Assembly: GCA_942159475.1 (NCBI GenBank)
Contig: OW804094.1
Coordinates: 22,915,323-22,979,322 of the forward strand
Length of the DNA stretch: 64,000 bases
Direction: 5' to 3'
Origin: Sthenelais limicola
Lineage: Eukaryota > Annelida > Polychaeta > Phyllodocida > Sigalionidae
The notes under the pieces are model-generated. The model saw nothing but the letters and a program-made list of their open reading frames with translations. It had not been told where the DNA came from and did not search any database. Shown here piece after piece: positions 1 through 10,769 of this stretch (within the stretch, counting starts at the first letter, position 1; each line of letters starts with the position of its first letter). The translations under genes and the position numbers were made by a program.

Positions 1-182
1 CAGCTTTTCTTAACTTTTAGATACTTCGTTATATGCGCATCCCTCTTGAGACCTGCAATAAGCGGGGTGCCATAAAAATATATGTATCCCATTTTTTTTT
101 TACCAAAGTAGTCAGTATTAGCCATTCCAATACTGCTTGCAAACGCCACTGCAGGGGTGCATATATGCTATATATATAGAGA
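1..182. other. unassigned AT-rich DNA
   Basis: No coding signal or repeat family shared with the rest of the window was recognised; it contains short T-runs and TATATA. Confidence 0.4.
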
Positions 183-416
183 GAATTTCAGAAAATGGAA
201 AATTTTTCTTGAGCAATCCTTTGAAATAACACAAATCTAGGACAAAAATCATGTTCAAAATTCAGTTTAACACAACCAAACACAACCTTTAAATCAAGGC
301 AATACCAAATATACTCAGATATACCGAGTTTTGACCATTTTTCAGTCTTAATTTGGCAGAATTTACTACATAATTATGTAGATCTGCCAATTGTACATTT
401 TCTGAAAATCTGACCC
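183..416 (-). mobile_element. MITE family A, degenerate copy
   Basis: The right end is a good match to the family terminus (ends in TGACCC, followed by ATAT). The left end is eroded but keeps TTCAGAAAATG. Family A is defined in the entry at 27830-28064; minus means the copy is inverted relative to that one. Confidence 0.75.
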
Positions 417-516
417 ATATATTCATGCTACTACCAGCGCTAAACACCTCAAAGATGAACACTTTTGAAACATTATATTTTCTTCTGCGACTTCTGACTA
501 TTTCCTGTGACACATC
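417..516 (+). mobile_element. MITE family B, right-end fragment
   Basis: Weak match to the last 100 bp of family B (TGCGACTTcTGACTatTTCCTGtgACACATCA). It sits between two family A copies, with ATAT on both sides. Confidence 0.5.
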
Positions 517-520
517 ATAT

Positions 521-755
521 GGGTCAGATTTACAGAAAATGTACAATTGGCAGCTGTACACATTTAGTAAATTCTGCTAAATTAGGCTGCAATTTGGTCA
601 ATATTAGGTAAATTCAGGTATATTCAGCATTGCATTGATTGTACCAATCTGTTTGGTTAGGTTGAACAATATTTTGAACGTTATTCTCGTCTGAAATTTG
701 GGTTATTTGAGAGGAATGGTGAAGGGGAATTGTACATTTTCTGAAAATGTGACCC
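521..755 (+). mobile_element. MITE family A, full length
   Basis: 235 bp with intact inverted ends and ATAT on both sides, so the target duplication is ATAT. Confidence 0.9.
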
Positions 756-946
756 ATATACATATCCATGACACACACTGCATCTTCTACAACCGCCCTA
801 TTGTGTTCTTAGTCTTTCTGCGCATGAATGAAATAACGGGTAAAGTGATGTTCATTTCTTATCAATAAGAAGAATTAACGAAACTGTTAATACCAATGTT
901 TATTAACCAAATACCACCATTTCGCTTAATGTCAGTATTGACATAA

Positions 947-1175
947 GGGTCAGATCTTCTGAGAATGTACAAATGGCAGATCAACACATTTAGTTTAATT
1001 CTGCTAAATTAGGCTGGGAGATCGTCAACACTAGTTATATCTGAGTATATTTTGTAAAATATTGGTTCAAACAGTCTGTTTGGTTTTGTTGAACCGTATT
1101 TTGAACCTTTTTTGTCTTTGATTGGGATTATTTGAGAGGATTGGCAGAGGCGAATCGTAACTTTTCAGACGTATC
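947..1175 (+). mobile_element. MITE family A, 3' end eroded
   Basis: The left terminus and body match the family. The right terminus has diverged to TTTTCAGACGTATCAGGTCA, so no target duplication is visible. Confidence 0.75.
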
Positions 1176-1363
1176 AGGTCATTCACCTGATGCTACAAGC
1201 AGGAAAGTAGATCAGAGGGAGAGGTAGCAGGAGATTCACTCACGGTAATAGTCTCTGGCCATTTATACCATGATTTATAGTTTTCACCATCTCCTGGCAT
1301 TTCTAAAAGCAGTAATGCATATCATGCGGTAATGATTATTGTACGTTATTGTATACAGTTTAT

Positions 1364-1606
1364 GGGTCAGATTTTCATCAGAAAATCAGAAAATGTACAA
1401 TTGGCAGCTATGCACATTTAGCAAATTCTGCTAAATTAAGCCGCAATTTGGTCAATACTAGATAAATTCGAGTATATTCGGCATTGCATTTTTCTAGCAA
1501 TCTGTTCGGTTAGCTGAACTGTATTTTGAACTGTATTTTCGTCTGAAATTTGGGTTATTTGAGAAGATTGGCGATGTTCATTGTACATTTTCTGAAAATC
1601 TTACCC
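1364..1606 (+). mobile_element. MITE family A, full length
   Basis: The left terminus contains an 8-base internal duplication (CAGAAAAT repeated). Flanks are TTAT and ATAT, so the duplication is imperfect. The copy abuts a family F block. Confidence 0.88.
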
Positions 1607-1610
1607 ATAT

Positions 1611-1925
1611 AAGTACCTTACATCAACTATTCTTGTGCATTTGGATCTCTATTCTAAAAAAGAAAAACACATATACACTTCATAATAATACATTCGCTGT
1701 CGGTGAAAAAACAACTGATATATCAATAAACACCGATTTCTTTATAACAATAACAATCGTTTCTCTTTATTTCAAAGTACTAACTACAATTCCTAATGCC
1801 ATTGTGTTTCATTCAAAACATATAACATTAGTTCATCCAGTTTTCAGACAATTTTTGATGAGTCTTTAACATTGGCCATGTCATTTTCTTGGCATAGAGT
1901 TCCTTCATTCTCTTAAAGCCCAGGG
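1611..1925 (-). mobile_element. dispersed repeat F, first part
   Basis: Matches 50098-50365 along most of its length (for example ATTCGCTGTCG..AACAACTGATATATCAAT and TGTTTCATTCAAAAC.TATAACATTAG). The other copy carries a reverse-strand AATAAA, so the family looks like the 3' untranslated end of a retroposon lying on the minus strand. No protein similarity was seen. Confidence 0.65.
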
Positions 1926-2273
1926 AACCTGTTTGATGGCATGTTAGAAATATGTAGGGAATTCCAATCTGCGTCAAAAAGGCATCGGAATAAAAGCGTA
2001 TCATATGTAGTATAAATACCACAGAAACTAATTTTATTTGAAGATGGGTGGTGGGGACACATGGTTGACAATTTGTCAGAAATGTCAAAAGTGTTTTGTG
2101 TCAGGTTTTGTTTAGAAAATTAATCGGTCAGACCACCCCTAAACGAATTCATGGGAAAGGGGTTCTCAAGCCCTTTTAGCCCCCTCTACTCCCCCACCCC
2201 ACCCCAAACCCCACCAAAGGGCCCCAAAGAACACAATTCCCCCCCCCCCCCAATTCCCTCCATTCCCCCACCT
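1926..2273. other. unassigned, ends in C-rich tract
   Basis: No gene recognised. From about 2170 it becomes a C-rich low-complexity tract with a run of C near 2240. Confidence 0.4.
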
Positions 2274-2500
2274 TTTTCAGAAAATGCACAATTGGCAGCT
2301 GTACACATTTAGTACATTCTGCTAAATTAGGCTACAATTTGGCCAATATTCGATAAATTCGAGTAAATTCAGCATCGCATTGATTCTAGTGATGTGTTTG
2401 GTTAGGTTGAACTGTATTTTGAACTTTCTTTTTGTCTGAAATTTGGGTTATTTGAGAAGATTGGTGAAGGCGAATTGTGCATTTTCAGACGACTTCACCC
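2274..2500 (+). mobile_element. MITE family A, variant right end
   Basis: Body typical of the family. The right end is the variant TTCAGACGACTTCACCC, also seen at 48234 and, more loosely, at 4748 and 43061, which suggests a subfamily. The left end runs into the C-rich tract. Confidence 0.8.
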
Positions 2501-2690
2501 TTATAGTCTAGTTCCAGAGAATTCTAATTTGAGAAACCAAGCGGTACTCTATACAACCTCTACATTTATGTTTGAGATTTGTATGACTATGAACCTAATC
2601 TAATACATGATAAGTAATCTTAATCGAAATATCGACATCAAAATATAATTCCTAACAGGTAACCATACATAGTTTCCGCTGAGGTATTTG
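2501..2690 (-). mobile_element. dispersed repeat F, second part
   Basis: Matches 50398-50466 and 50848-50965 (AGTTCCAGAGAATTCTAATTT, then ATATGAACC.TA.T.TAATA.ATGATAAGTA). This copy lacks the family G insertion present at 50467-50847 and therefore serves as its empty site. Confidence 0.65.
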
Positions 2691-3133
2691 TGTATTTCAT
2701 TGATTGTTTTGTTGATAATTATTATTGTACATTTCTGGCGACTTTCACCCATCAACCCCCACCCCCACCTCCAATCACACAATTCCCTCCAATTCCCTCC
2801 ACCACCACCCCCCCCCCCCCACACACACACACCAACACACATACCTAATAATACTTTGGTCATCAAACCCCGCCAAAGTCTATCAAGCTATATTTGCCCA
2901 GATTATTGAGTTGTCAATGAGAATGTATTCTATCTGTTAGCAACAGGAGGGTGGGGAATCTGCACGTCTCGTCTCATGGCGCCTATAGTGTATTGACTCT
3001 CACCATTAGTTGGCTTAGGACCCAGTGTCACACAGTCAGTACTGGGGCCCTGAGTTGACACTTCTGTCTACGGTCAAGTGGGACACTGCAGCCTGGACTT
3101 GATACAATGCCTTGTCACACACCTTACACTTAA
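2691..3133. other. C/CA-rich low complexity and unassigned DNA
   Basis: 2755-2855 holds poly-C and CA-rich simple sequence, which gives spurious open frames. 2870-3133 shows no recognised gene or repeat. Confidence 0.5.
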
Positions 3134-3369
3134 GGGTCAGATTTTCAGAAAATGTACAATTCAACTTCGCCAATCTTCTCAAATAACCCCACGTTTCAGA
3201 CGAAACTAAAGTTCAAAATACAGTTCAATCTAACCAGACCGATTGCTAGAATCAGTGTTATGCCGAATATAATCGAATTGAGCTAATAATGATAAAATTG
3301 CAGCAGAATTTAGCAGAATTTACTCAATGTGTAGAGCTGCGAATTGTACATTCTCTGAAAATCTTACCC
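3134..3369 (-). mobile_element. MITE family A with TTAA duplication
   Basis: Full-length inverted copy flanked by TTAA at 3130-3133 and 3370-3373. TTAA is only one of several 4-bp duplications seen in the family, so it does not by itself indicate piggyBac. Confidence 0.92.
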
Positions 3370-3452
3370 TTAAAGCTCTTGTCCCTATTGCTGGCTAGCA
3401 GATTCTGTGTTTTCCCTATACACAGGCATGTATTTTCAGGCCTACGTTATAT

Positions 3453-3687
3453 GGGTCAGATTTTCAGAAAATGTACAATTGGCAGCTCTACACATTTGGG
3501 AATTTAGGCTGAATTAGACTGAAAAATGAAGAATACTGGGTATATCTGAGTATATTTGGTATGGCATTGATTCAAAGTATCAGTTCTGTTGTGTTAAACT
3601 GCATTTTGAAGCTCATTTTTGTCTTAAATATGGGTTATTTGAGAGGATCGGTGAAGGCGAATTGTACATTTTCTGAAAATCTGACCC
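3453..3687 (+). mobile_element. MITE family A, full length
   Basis: 235 bp with ATAT at 3449-3452 and 3688-3691. A family B element begins immediately after the right ATAT. Confidence 0.92.
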
Positions 3688-3691
3688 ATAT

Positions 3692-4086
3692 GTGAAGTGT
3701 TAAAGCAAATTAAGTCACAAGTCGCAAAATCTATATTTTTTTAAATGAAGTATTCTGGGAATGTGTTCATTTTTGGTGTGCTTAAACGCTGCTTGTAGCA
3801 TGAATACATTTACCAAATCTCAAGAAAGTGTAATAAATATATCCATGTATTGCTAAGGTCATCTTATAGACAATATTAAGCTACTTTACTAGGGAATGTC
3901 CATCCAGAAATATTGCAAACTTGTATTTCAAAAATCAAAATATCAAACTTAAAATATAGAAATACTTTTTAGATGTCCTTCATGTTTACTATCATTGGGA
4001 TCGGCTTGGTCTCATCTTTTCAAATATGATGATATCTCAACATCCATTTTTTGCGACTTATGACTCATTTTCCTGAAACACATCGC
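3692..4086 (+). mobile_element. MITE family B, full length
   Basis: Left end GTGAAGTG..AAGTCACAAGTCGCAAAA, right end TTTTGCGACTTATGACTC..CACATCGC. It is flanked by ATAT at 3688-3691 and 4087-4090, so it used the duplicated target left by the preceding family A copy. Confidence 0.88.
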
Positions 4087-4093
4087 ATATATT

Positions 4094-4490
4094 GGTCAAG
4101 TTTTCAGAAAATGTACAATTCACCGTCACCAATCCTCTCAAATAACCCACATTTAAGACAAAAATAAAGTTTCAAAATGCAGTTCACAACCTAACCAAAC
4201 AGATTGCTAGAATCAATGCAATGGCCGAATATGGGTCAGATCAGTCAGAAAATGTACAATTTCGCCTTCACCAATCTTTTCGAATAACTTAAATTCAAGA
4301 CACAAATGAGGTTCCAAACAGCGTTCACCATAGCCAAAAGATATACATAACCAACACAATACTAAATATACTCAGATATGTCTAGTATTTATCCCCTTTT
4401 GGTCTAATTTAGCAGAATTTACTAATTATGAAGAGTTGCCCAATTGTTCATTTTTTGATGTTCTGACCCCATATACTCGAATTCTGACCC
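4094..4490 (-). mobile_element. MITE family A hosting a second A copy
   Basis: The outer copy starts at GGTCAAG and runs to ..GCCGAATAT, then resumes at ATATACTCGAATT after the inner copy and ends CTGACCC at 4490. An internal stretch near its right end is missing. Confidence 0.75.
4233..4470 (-). mobile_element. MITE family A nested in family A
   Basis: Inserted in the outer copy at an ATAT that is duplicated at 4229-4232 and 4471-4474. The family consensus at this point is GAATATACTCGA, so the duplication can be read directly. Confidence 0.85.
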
Positions 4491-4509
4491 ATCTGTCTTT
4501 TCACTAAAC

Positions 4510-4748
4510 GGGTCAGGTCGTTAGAAAACGCACAATAAGCAGATCTACACATCTAGTAAATTCTGCTAAATTTGCCTGAAAAATAGTATATAAACTAGTT
4601 TTATCTGAGTATATATTGATATTGCTAATTCAGAATATATATGTTGGTTTATGTTAAACTGTATTTTGAACCTCATTTTTGTTTTAAATTAGGCCTTTTT
4701 GAGATGATCGGTGGAAGGCGAATTGTACATTTTCTGACGAATTCACCC
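4510..4748 (+). mobile_element. MITE family A, variant right end
   Basis: Diverged copy with right end TCTGACGAATTCACCC. The flanks (AAAC, ACTG) do not match. Confidence 0.78.
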
Positions 4749-5152
4749 ACTGTATTTTCAGGGCCACGTTATAAAAATGATATGTGATGTGTCCCATAGT
4801 CAAACCAATGTCTCACTCACTCACACCTCTAGAATTGTTATTTTCATTATAGATCTGAATCCTTATTTCATCTTCATTATTTCTTATATCAATATGTCCA
4901 CCCTACTGGTTATCTAGTAACCTCCAGCATTGTATAGGGTTAGAAGTAATCCTAACTCTTGATTAAATTAAATATTTCACTACAAATAGAGACGTATGCA
5001 GATGGCCTGTAAAAAACGCTTATTGTCAGGCGGCGGTCATTTCTGCTAATTTTCTGAATGTGTCATAGGAAATAAAAACTTTAAAAAAAAAGAAAAATGA
5101 GAGTAATGAGGAGAGGATCAGCTCCATAGCACTGAACTAAGGCACAGAGTGT
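4749..5152. other. unassigned
   Basis: No open frame, RNA gene or shared repeat recognised. Confidence 0.4.
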
Positions 5153-5248
5153 GTACACTCTATACGCGACTGTAGGCAGCAAACATCAAAGCGCTCTAGT
5201 GTTAACTCTATGGCAAACCGCTGCCTACAGGACGAGTATAGAGTGTAC
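5153..5248. repeat. 96-bp inverted repeat (hairpin)
   Basis: Arms of about 28 bp: GTACACTCTATA..CTGTAGGCAGC at 5153-5180 and its complement at 5220-5248, separated by about 40 bp. It could be a short non-autonomous element; no duplication was established. Confidence 0.7.
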
Positions 5249-5629
5249 CTTATCGGGTCACATCAGAGTCCTCCAGCGGCCTGTTTTAGTCCCGATCTTG
5301 TTTTCAGCCCTTAATTCCATTTTCTGAAATTCCCATAATTAGAAGCCCCTGCCCCTGACCCTTACCCTTTGGAATATATGAATAAGACACAACGCGGGGG
5401 GAAATTTTATTTACTTTTTCATTTATTTTTAATTTTCTCAATAGATCATTTAAACTAAAATATTACTACTCCTTTTCTGTGAGGTTTGTAGTAAATGCCT
5501 AATGTGCTTAGGCTTTTATTGCTGTTCTTATCTGGAATGACTTGTGATTTATATGAGATAGAAATTTTTGGAAGAATTATGAAATATTTATTATTATTAT
5601 CCTTTTTGTATCGACAACAGCATACTCTG
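5249..5629. other. unassigned
   Basis: AT-rich with no recognised gene or shared repeat. Confidence 0.4.
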
Positions 5630-5689
5630 AGAATAGTGTAACTGTTACATAATGTTTATTTGCTGAATAAAAATATTTGAATACAAAAT
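5630..5689 (+). mobile_element. retroposon 3' tail
   Basis: GAGAATA.TGTA.TTGTACATAATGTTT..CTGAATAAAAA followed by A-rich sequence. It is shared with 39135-39200 and more distantly with 47800-47890, and looks like a polyadenylated 3' end. Confidence 0.5.
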
Positions 5690-5843
5690 ACATAAGCTTA
5701 CAAGAAAACAGGGTTACTTTGGGGCCAGGTTGTGGTCAGGTCGGTTACGATATCTACACCCTAACCATTTTTTAAAAATTCTTGATTCAGGATATTTGAT
5801 GCACAACCATTTGGTGGAATCCTCTTCTCTTTAGCTTTCAGAT
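5690..5843. repeat. left copy of gap-flanking duplication (empty allele)
   Basis: Near identical to 6049-6102 joined to 6545-6646, starting ACATAAGCTTACAAG and ending CTTTCAGAT at the gap. It contains the undisturbed site CAGGTCGGTTACG (AGGTCG at 5738-5743). Confidence 0.9.
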
Positions 5844-6043
5844 NNNNNNNNNNNNNNNNNNNNNNNNNNNNNNNNNNNNNNNNNNNNNNNNNNNNNNNNN
5901 NNNNNNNNNNNNNNNNNNNNNNNNNNNNNNNNNNNNNNNNNNNNNNNNNNNNNNNNNNNNNNNNNNNNNNNNNNNNNNNNNNNNNNNNNNNNNNNNNNNN
6001 NNNNNNNNNNNNNNNNNNNNNNNNNNNNNNNNNNNNNNNNNNN
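5844..6043. other. assembly gap of 200 N
   Basis: The run of N is of conventional fixed length, so the true size is unknown. Confidence 0.98.
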
Positions 6044-6048
6044 GACCC

Positions 6049-6646
6049 ACATAAGCTTACAAGAAAACAGGGTTACTTTGGGGCCAGGTTGTGGTCAGGT
6101 CGCTCGCTCGCTCTGTGCAAAATCTATTCTCACACTGTACATGTCTAAGAACCGACCAAAACCTTCATTTTTGCATAATCAAATCATCATGTTATCTCTC
6201 ACTGATACCGGTATACTGTGAAAAGTTAAATACTTTCCTAATGAGTCATCTTAAGAGATGCTAGCCTAGCATCATCACCAATACGTCGCCATTCATATTC
6301 TGTTACAAACATTTTACACCTTCCATCTCATAACACTTGAATCACTACTGTTATTTATACTTTCATATCTTAATTCTCTTTGTTGTTCTTCTTGTTGTAA
6401 CAAAACAAAACTCAAGATGCTAAGATTCTCAGGCAACCTCTGGAAGAACTGGTTCGGTTTGTAACTGTTACCAGACATTGTAATACCTGATTTGTACCAA
6501 GATCTGCTAATAAAAGAATCTCTGAATTGAATTGAATTGAGGTCGGTTACGATATCTACACCGTAACCATTTTTTTAAAATTCTTGATTCAGGATATTTG
6601 ATGCACAACAATTTGGTGGGAATCCCCTTCTCTTTAGCTTTCAGAT
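6049..6646. repeat. right copy of gap-flanking duplication (filled allele)
   Basis: Repeats 5690-5843 but is interrupted at AGGTCG by the 437-bp insertion. The bases just after the gap (GACCC then ACAT) look like the right end of a family A MITE, so this allele may also carry one. Confidence 0.85.
6103..6539 (+). mobile_element. retroposon insertion with (TTGAA)n tail
   Basis: 437 bp flanked by AGGTCG at 6097-6102 and 6540-6545. The 3' end reads ..AATAAAAGAATCTCTGAATTGAATTGAATTG, an AATAAA followed by a short simple-repeat tail typical of LINE-type retroposons. No open frame is present, so this is a 5'-truncated or non-coding copy. A similar tail lies at 17550-17583. Confidence 0.75.
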
Positions 6647-6742
6647 GGGTATGGTCCCCTTCTCAAAGGACCAATGTGATCCGAATCTATTGTCATGAAT
6701 ATTGAGAATTATATGATGTTCCGATCTGGTGAAAGAATATAC

Positions 6743-6972
6743 GGGTCAGATTTTCAGAAAATGTACAATTGGCAGTTCTACACATTTAGGAAATTGTACT
6801 AAATACGGCTGAAAAATGAATATCGGGTGTATCTGAGTATATTTGGTGTCACATTGATTTAAAGTATCCTCTGTTAATTCATACTGGATTTTAAACCTCA
6901 TTTCTGTCTCAAATGCAGATTATCGGAGAGGATTGGTGAAGGCGAATTGTACATTTTCTGAAAATGTGACCC
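6743..6972 (+). mobile_element. MITE family A with ATAC duplication
   Basis: Full-length copy flanked by ATAC at 6739-6742 and 6973-6976. Confidence 0.92.
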
Positions 6973-7148
6973 ATACATTACTTGGACATGTGTATAATAG
7001 TTTAAATTAGGTGTTCAAACGTATCCCTCCTATTTCACCAGATCGAATGGCAGCAAAATAGCACAATTATTGGGCCAAGGTATGGACAACATGCAGCAGC
7101 AGTTGGAATGGAAAGCAACTGTAAATGGAGACATGTGGGTAAGATTTT

Positions 7149-7334
7149 CTGTAAACGTATTCATTTTCGCCTTTGACATCTTTTCGCGCGGATTTAAATT
7201 CGCGCAGCAAGGTAGTCTCACAGCTTGTTTATGCAATAATTATACCTTTTGCGCAAGATTTATTTTCGCGCAGAAAGGTGGGTACGCGAAAATAGCGAAA
7301 ACAAATACCGCGCGAACATTAATACGTTTACAGT
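7149..7334. mobile_element. palindromic MITE with GCGCGAA-rich ends
   Basis: About 186 bp with inverted ends CTGTAAACGTATTCATTTTCGC and GCGAACATTAATACGTTTACAG. The interior repeats GCGCGxAAATT / TTTTCGCGC motifs. No transposase or clear target duplication is visible. Confidence 0.65.
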
Positions 7335-8136
7335 AGCTGATGTTCAAGAGGCAAAAGGTGTACACGATGAGAGTTCAGCTGAAAACCCAACATCAGAGTA
7401 GACTGAATATTAGATCTAATCATTCTAAGTTCTCATCATCTTTAAAGAAAAAAAACTAATCTGTAGTCTAAACGAAATTAAAGTCGTCTCATTATCAGTG
7501 GAGTGGAGGATCTCTATTGATTAGGTCCCATCCTTTTGGCTACATTACATGAATTCGGACAGAATAGAGGGGTGAGTGGACACAAAAATACCTGCCATCT
7601 GGGCTTTTACAATTCTAAAGACAGTTTAATACATATCAGAGAACAGAAAAGGACAATTCAGCACTTATCAGAGAACAGTAAATACAGGATTAAAGCTTCA
7701 ACAAATTTATGTTTTCGGATATACCTTCGGCCACACGCCGCCATACAATTTTTTCTTCCTTGCTTGTCTTTTTAAAATTAAAGGCATGCAAAACTACACT
7801 GCATCTCATACGGAGTTCGTACATCGCCGATAGAGTATCAACGAAACCATTGGCAAATAATTTGACACAAAAATTGTTTGAGGTCTAATGCTGGTCAGGG
7901 GAGTCATATTTGTATCGATAACCCTGGTATACCTCCGGACCTCTGTTAGCCTTACCCACACAGTCAGTATTTATAGACCGTCTTGTGGTTGGCACCTGTA
8001 AAGAGGTGTGTTTATAGTACTTATCCATGCTGAATCACCCTGACATCTAGTGTTGGAAAGGTTTATAATTATTATGCAATCACCATGCAGGTATAGGCAC
8101 CAGCAGGGAGGATCAAGCATTCCTACTTCTCTATAT
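7335..8136. other. unassigned
   Basis: Apparently single-copy in this window. Short open frames show no recognisable protein motif. Confidence 0.4.
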
Positions 8137-8362
8137 GGGTCAGATTTTCAGAAAATGTACAGCAGCTCTACACAGTTAGAAACCTCTGCTAAATTAAGCT
8201 GAAAAATCATGAATATCGGGTATATCTGAGTATATTTGGTATTACATTGATTTATAGCATCGATTCTGTTATGTTAAACTGCATTTTGAAGGCAATTTTT
8301 AAATGTGGGTTATTTGAGAGGATTGGTGAAGGCGAATTGTACATTTTCTAAAAGTCTGACCC
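8137..8362 (+). mobile_element. MITE family A, full length
   Basis: Short internal deletions give 226 bp. Flanked by ATAT on both sides. Confidence 0.9.
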
Positions 8363-9190
8363 ATATATGTACGCGTTAGCCACAATGCCATGCAATCCTG
8401 CGTTGAAGTTGTTTGTTTAAGAAACGTATTCGAGGAATCATTATACACTAGAAGAGTAATCTATGAAACAAGGATATAAGGAACCCCGCCAAATAGGGTT
8501 CTTTATCTAAGCACCAACGACGAGATTAATTCCATTCTCGCAATATGCACCAAGTACGATTAATTCCCGAACTTCTGTTCCGAGAGTAATTGCCAGTAAT
8601 TGCGTAAGAAAGAAGTATATGGGGGCATGCATGTTGTGAAACACTACAGCAATGACACAGTGCAAGGTTTTGGTTTCGCTAAAAGGCTGTGGATAATGTC
8701 AGGTGCACAGTTTCACTTCAGAGAGGTTTGGTGTGTGTGTGTGTGGGGGGGGGATACATCATGATTTATAATATTGCCGCTTAAATACGGATTCCAACCC
8801 TAGTTTGCCCTGTTGCATAATGCTATAGGTAGAAAAACTCCTTCCCTCGTGTCATTCCCACTAATCCTAGGATGAACCAAAGCCTCTCTCTACAAACCCC
8901 AAAATGTCAGGGAGGCCATAGAGCCAAACATATGGAACAAGTGAATATAGATATGTAAGTTGAATATAAAACATACCATTCGTCTCAATCTCAATCCCAA
9001 ATGCATTTATGACATTCAGTTTCGTCTTTTTAAGACATTCTCTTTGAATGTTTCCCCCTTATGCAGGACTCTCAGTTAAAATAAAATCCGTCAAAAACTA
9101 AAAAGAAACCTAATTCTTGTTCTTGTCCAAACCATCTCAAAGTCATTTGACCAAAGTTATGGATGATTTGGAACTTTGTTTTTGCTATAT
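8363..9190. other. unassigned with a (GT)n-G tract
   Basis: Contains a short GT microsatellite running into poly-G at about 8730-8752; nothing else recognised. Confidence 0.4.
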
Positions 9191-9427
9191 GGGTCAGATT
9201 TTCAGAAAATGTACATTTGGCCACTTTACATATTTAGTAATTTTTTGCTAAATTCTGCTAAACAAATGATAAATTTTGGTTATATCTGAGTATATTTGGT
9301 ATAGCATCGATTTAAAGTATCAGTTCTGTAATGTTAAACAGCATTTTGATGCTCATTTCTGTCTTAAATGGGGGTTATTTGAGAGGATTGGTGAAGGTGA
9401 ATTGTACATTTTCTGAAAATCTGACCC
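9191..9427 (+). mobile_element. MITE family A, full length
   Basis: ATAT flanks on both sides. The inner left end has diverged (GGCCACTTTACATATTTAG). Confidence 0.92.
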
Positions 9428-9703
9428 ATATATAGGCCTTCATAAAAGTGGCCACTTATATTGCGATGGCTTCATTTATTATCGCTCACCGGCAGTAGTT
9501 TTCTATCGGCCGATTCAACTTCAAGTGCTTGTATAAACAATTAACAGCTGCAGAATATTGACAAATCCAATCCTATAAGTCATAATATTACTAACTTTGG
9601 TAAGATTTTGTTTGTTGTTATAGCTGAGTACGCGGCTTGAATGTCGGCTTCCAAAAGGAGACTGTAGTACTTTGCCACTGTTACCAAGTTAGACTATATA
9701 TAA

Positions 9704-9885
9704 GGGTCAGATCACCAGAAAATTAGGTTCAAAATGCAGTTCAACACAACCAGACAGATTTATTGAATGAATACAATACATAATACACTCAGATATACTC
9801 AGTATTTATCATTTTTCACTCTAATTTAGCGGAATTTGATAGATCTGTAAAACTGTAGATTGTGCATTTTCTGAAAATCTGACCC
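9704..9885 (-). mobile_element. MITE family A, internally deleted, ATAA duplication
   Basis: 182 bp: about 50 bp next to the left terminus are missing. ATAA stands at 9700-9703 and 9886-9889. Confidence 0.88.
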
Positions 9886-10491
9886 ATAATCCACATTAAG
9901 GAAACATGTTGGACCAGGGAGAGCGTTTTTGTACGAGTAGCAAAGACATCAACAGCTGCTTCTGTCTTCTTCGATACAAAAATCCAAATGAAGTTACAAA
10001 AAGTACAATGGGAATCTCAAGAACAATCAAAATGCCCGTGATGAGTTAAACTATCAACTTCTACAATATAATATAGCTAAATATGTTCACTTTTGTGAGC
10101 GTTCATTAGAATGGGATAAAATTATCCAGATCTACATTGGACATTTCTGAGGTTCTGTTTACGAAGTTGATAGAACTTAAAATACTTGATAATGAAAAAT
10201 GGTTCCTGACAAATATATTTCACATAGAAGCAATGTCAAATAGGGTTGTATATCTACAACAGTCTATGAAATATTGTTTGTTTAAATTCATTATATTCAA
10301 AATCAAAGTAAATCAATGTGTACAGTGTAATGGTATTTTGTTAATGACATTGATAGTAATTGAACATTAGAAAATAATTCAAACTATAGTAGTCTAATTT
10401 AAAGGATTGCCAAATGACTCACAGAATATACATGTGTATATTTCATCAATGCACGTCTCTCAGCACCCATAGATTTAATAATGATAATTAT
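9886..10491. other. unassigned AT-rich DNA
   Basis: No gene or repeat recognised. A 77-codon open frame on the plus strand has no recognisable motif. Confidence 0.4.
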
Positions 10492-10590
10492 AGGTTTAAT
10501 GATAGGTTTAATAATAGCTTTAATAATAGCTTTAATAACAGCTTTAATAATAGCTTTAATAATAGCTTTAATAATAATAGGTTTGATAAT
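10492..10590 (+). repeat. 12-bp tandem repeat (TTTAATAATAGC)n
   Basis: About eight imperfect copies of a 12-bp unit. Being a multiple of three without stops, it reads as Phe-Asn-Asn-Ser repeats, which is a by-product and not evidence of a protein. Confidence 0.85.
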
Positions 10591-10769
10591 AATAAATTAA
10601 AGTTGAAGAAGTAGAGTCAACTCACTTGAAAACACCTCACGTGAGATTCAATGTAGCATTTTATTTAGCGGCCACTAATAATACTAAATGATGATAATTT
10701 AACAAACTTTCTAGAAGAATCTAAGCACTATGATCACTATCTACAGTGTATGTGTCTATAGCGTAACCT

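Noticed and set aside
2600..2940. Glycine-, proline- and histidine-rich open frames
   Set aside because: Low-complexity C/CA tract translated in several frames.
3130..3373. Family A as a piggyBac-derived MITE because of the TTAA duplication
   Set aside because: Other copies have ATAT, TAAT, AAAT, ATTT and more, so TTAA is just one target, and the ends do not match those of the piggyBac in this window.
5831..6052. Open frames across the N run
   Set aside because: They consist of undetermined residues from the assembly gap.
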